Shown here in pieces: positions 48,581 to 50,211 of a stretch of 50,211 nucleotides of DNA. The DNA is from an uncultured Holdemanella sp. GTDB lineage: Bacteria; Bacillota_I; Bacilli_A; Erysipelotrichales; Erysipelotrichaceae. Under the pieces are notes generated by a model. The model made no database searches. It had not been told where the DNA came from and was given only the letters and a program-made list of their open reading frames with translations. The stretch is from positions 1-50,211 of the forward strand of contig NZ_CAKVJB010000015.1 of NCBI RefSeq assembly GCF_934754935.1, written 5' to 3'. The stretch's first letter is position 1. Each line of letters starts with the position of its first letter. The translations under genes and the position numbers were made by a program.

Positions 48581-50131
48581 ATGTCAAAAGTAATGTCAGC
48601 CCAAGAAGCCATCAGTATGATCAAAGATGGTGACAAAATTGGTGTTGGTGGATTTATTGGAATGGGTCACCCTCAAGAACTTAGTGTTGCCATTGAAAAG
48701 AGTTTCTTAGAAACAGGACACCCAAGAGATTTAACAGTTATGTTCTCTGCCGGTGTAGGAGATGGTACTCCAGATCTTGGATTAAACCATATGGGTCATG
48801 AAGGATTGCTAAAAAGAATCATTGGTGGACACTGGGGATTGATTCCTACTTTCCAAAAATTAGTTTTCGAAAATAAAGTGGAAGGCTATAACTTACCTTT
48901 AGGAACTATTAGTTTGATGTTCCGTGAAATCGCAGGTCACCGTCCAGGTGTTATCACAAAAATCGGTTTAAAAACATTTATCGACCCTCGTTTAGAAGGT
49001 GCGAAGATGAATGAACGTACAACTGAAGATTTAGTTGAATTAATCAATATGGATGGGGAAGAATGGTTACGTTATAAATCATTCCCATTAGATATCGCAT
49101 TGATTCGTGGTACATATGCCGATGAAGATGGAAACTGCTCAATGTGTAAAGAAGCAGCTACTCTAGATTCAATCAGTATTGCGCAAGCTGTTAAAAACAG
49201 TGGTGGTAAAGTTATTTTACAGGTTGAAAAAGTTGTAGAACGTGGATCATTAAAACCAATGGATGTTAAGATTCCAGGAATTTATGTGGATGCGATCGTT
49301 GTTGCTGAACCTGAAAATCATTGGCAAACTTACTCAGATCCATACAACCCATCATTCTGTGGAGAAATCCGTGTACCAGTGGATTCAATTGAACCAATGC
49401 CACTAAATGCACGTAAAGTTGTATGTCGTCGTGCTGCAATGGAACTTGATCCAACTGCAGTAATCAACTTAGGAATTGGTATGCCAGAAGGTATCGCAAA
49501 TGTTGCCAACGAAGAAGGTCTTCCAGGACTTAAGATGACAGTTGAGGCCGGAGGAATCGGTGGTGTTCCAATGAATGGTACTGCCTTTGGTGCTTGTACT
49601 AACCCAGATGCGATCATTGATCAAACATATCAGTTTGACTTCTATGATGGTGGTGGATTAGATCAAGCTTTCTTAGGACTTGCAGAATGTGATTCGAAAG
49701 GTGATATCAATGTTTCTCGTTTTGGACCAAAAATTGCAGGATGCGGTGGATTTATCAATATCACACAAACTTCACCAGTCGTTGTTTATTGTGGAACATT
49801 CACTGCTAAAGGTTTAAAAGAAACAATTGGCAATGGTAAATTGACAATTGATCAAGAAGGTCAAATCAAGAAATTCAAAAATCACATTGAACAAGTTACA
49901 TTCTCAGCTGATTATGCGAATGAAACAGGTCAAAAAGTCTTATATATCACGGAGCGTGCCGTATTTAAGTTGATTGATGGAAAATTAACATTGATCGAAA
50001 TTGCTCCAGGTGTAGATCTACAAAAAGATGTATTAGACCAAATGGAATTCAAACCATATATTGCTGAAGATTTGAAATTGATGGATGCACGTCTATTTAC
50101 AGACGAAGTCATGGGATTAAAAGAAGAATAA
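48581..50131 (+). CDS. acyl-CoA:acetate CoA-transferase (Pct/YdiF-like, fused alpha-beta)
   Basis: A 516-residue family I CoA-transferase with fused alpha and beta halves. Seen: GGFIGMGHPQELSVAIEKSF in the N-half, RRAAMELDPTAVINLGIGMPEGIANVA in the C-half and the catalytic Glu322 in TVEAGGIGGVP. This layout is that of propionate CoA-transferase and YdiF, longer than the roughly 440-residue But-type enzyme. Placed after crt, it most likely swaps CoA from butyryl-CoA to acetate, giving butyrate. Substrate range is not proven by sequence. AAAGGATG precedes the ATG. Confidence 0.9.
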   Translation: MSKVMSAQEAISMIKDGDKIGVGGFIGMGHPQELSVAIEKSFLETGHPRDLTVMFSAGVGDGTPDLGLNHMGHEGLLKRIIGGHWGLIPTFQKLVFENKVEGYNLPLGTISLMFREIAGHRPGVITKIGLKTFIDPRLEGAKMNERTTEDLVELINMDGEEWLRYKSFPLDIALIRGTYADEDGNCSMCKEAATLDSISIAQAVKNSGGKVILQVEKVVERGSLKPMDVKIPGIYVDAIVVAEPENHWQTYSDPYNPSFCGEIRVPVDSIEPMPLNARKVVCRRAAMELDPTAVINLGIGMPEGIANVANEEGLPGLKMTVEAGGIGGVPMNGTAFGACTNPDAIIDQTYQFDFYDGGGLDQAFLGLAECDSKGDINVSRFGPKIAGCGGFINITQTSPVVVYCGTFTAKGLKETIGNGKLTIDQEGQIKKFKNHIEQVTFSADYANETGQKVLYITERAVFKLIDGKLTLIEIAPGVDLQKDVLDQMEFKPYIAEDLKLMDARLFTDEVMGLKEE

Positions 50132-50211
50132 AAAGGCGCAATAAATTTGGATGGGGTTAGGTGAATTTGCTCTCCAAGAATTTAAGGGGCGGCATATACC
50201 CCAAAACGGTT
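50132..50211 (+). other. unassigned 3' flank of the CoA-transferase gene
   Basis: Eighty bases to the window end. There is no clear terminator and no ORF. A short GGGG/CCCC inverted pair (about 50185-50201) and G-rich segments could be the start of a structured RNA or leader, but the window ends before this can be judged. Confidence 0.3.

Noticed and set aside
1..50211. Mobile elements, CRISPR arrays, tRNA or rRNA genes
   Set aside because: No transposase, integrase or repeat-spacer pattern and no tRNA-like cloverleaf sequence was found on either strand; base composition and codon use look uniform by eye.

Overview
The window looks like a chromosome segment of a low-G+C, anaerobic, butyrate-forming member of the Bacillota, most like the Erysipelotrichia. 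That placement is inferred from A+T-rich codon use, strong AGGAGG ribosome binding sites, T-box leaders on three aminoacyl-tRNA synthetase genes, Bacillus-like synteny (dnaG-rpoD-trmK-ispH-cshB-nfo-ispG) and the combination of an Rnf complex with a Bcd/Etf butyrate operon. No mobile element, CRISPR array, rRNA or tRNA gene was seen. Nearly all of the sequence is accounted for by genes and their control regions.

Layout. 1-8411: end of glyS, then dnaG, rpoD and trmK, with ispH and ispG on the other strand around cshB-nfo. 8515-11482: a class B penicillin-binding protein, rpmG and a metallo-hydrolase. 11526-14961: a seven-gene comG operon for the competence pseudopilus, with small overlapping genes and several TTG starts. 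14948-20379: a Leu T-box with leuS and a FemAB-type gene, then a Tyr T-box with tyrS. 20396-22590 (minus strand): a radical SAM gene and a DAHP synthase gene preceded by a Phe/Tyr-rich leader peptide and terminator, which is an attenuator. 22738-27543: hpf, sepF, ylmH, then an Ile T-box with ileS. 27567-33484: divergent apbE and an Rnf operon (C-D-G-E-A-small Cys-rich protein-short B). 33512-40755: rqcH on the minus strand, then gmk and the rimP-nusA-rnpM-ylxQ-infB-rbfA translation/transcription operon. 40763-43565 (minus strand): a 48-residue membrane peptide gene and two thiolase genes. 43855-50131: bcd-etfB-etfA-hbd, a terminator, then crt and a CoA-transferase gene.

How it fits together. 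Two acetyl-CoA are joined by thiolase, then reduced and dehydrated by Hbd and Crt. Crotonyl-CoA is reduced by Bcd/EtfAB, which in anaerobes can bifurcate electrons to ferredoxin. The Rnf complex, whose flavins are attached by ApbE, would re-oxidise that ferredoxin, reduce NAD+ and pump ions. A perfect 18-bp Rex-type operator sits just upstream of the bcd -35 element. Weaker sites in the same geometry precede both thiolase promoters, so NADH/NAD+ control of the pathway is likely.

Most worth following up: the aroF leader-peptide attenuator; the Rnf operon with a very short RnfB and an extra Cys-rich membrane protein; the Rex-like sites; the apparently leaderless apbE transcript; and an uncatalogued 48-residue membrane peptide at 40763-40909.
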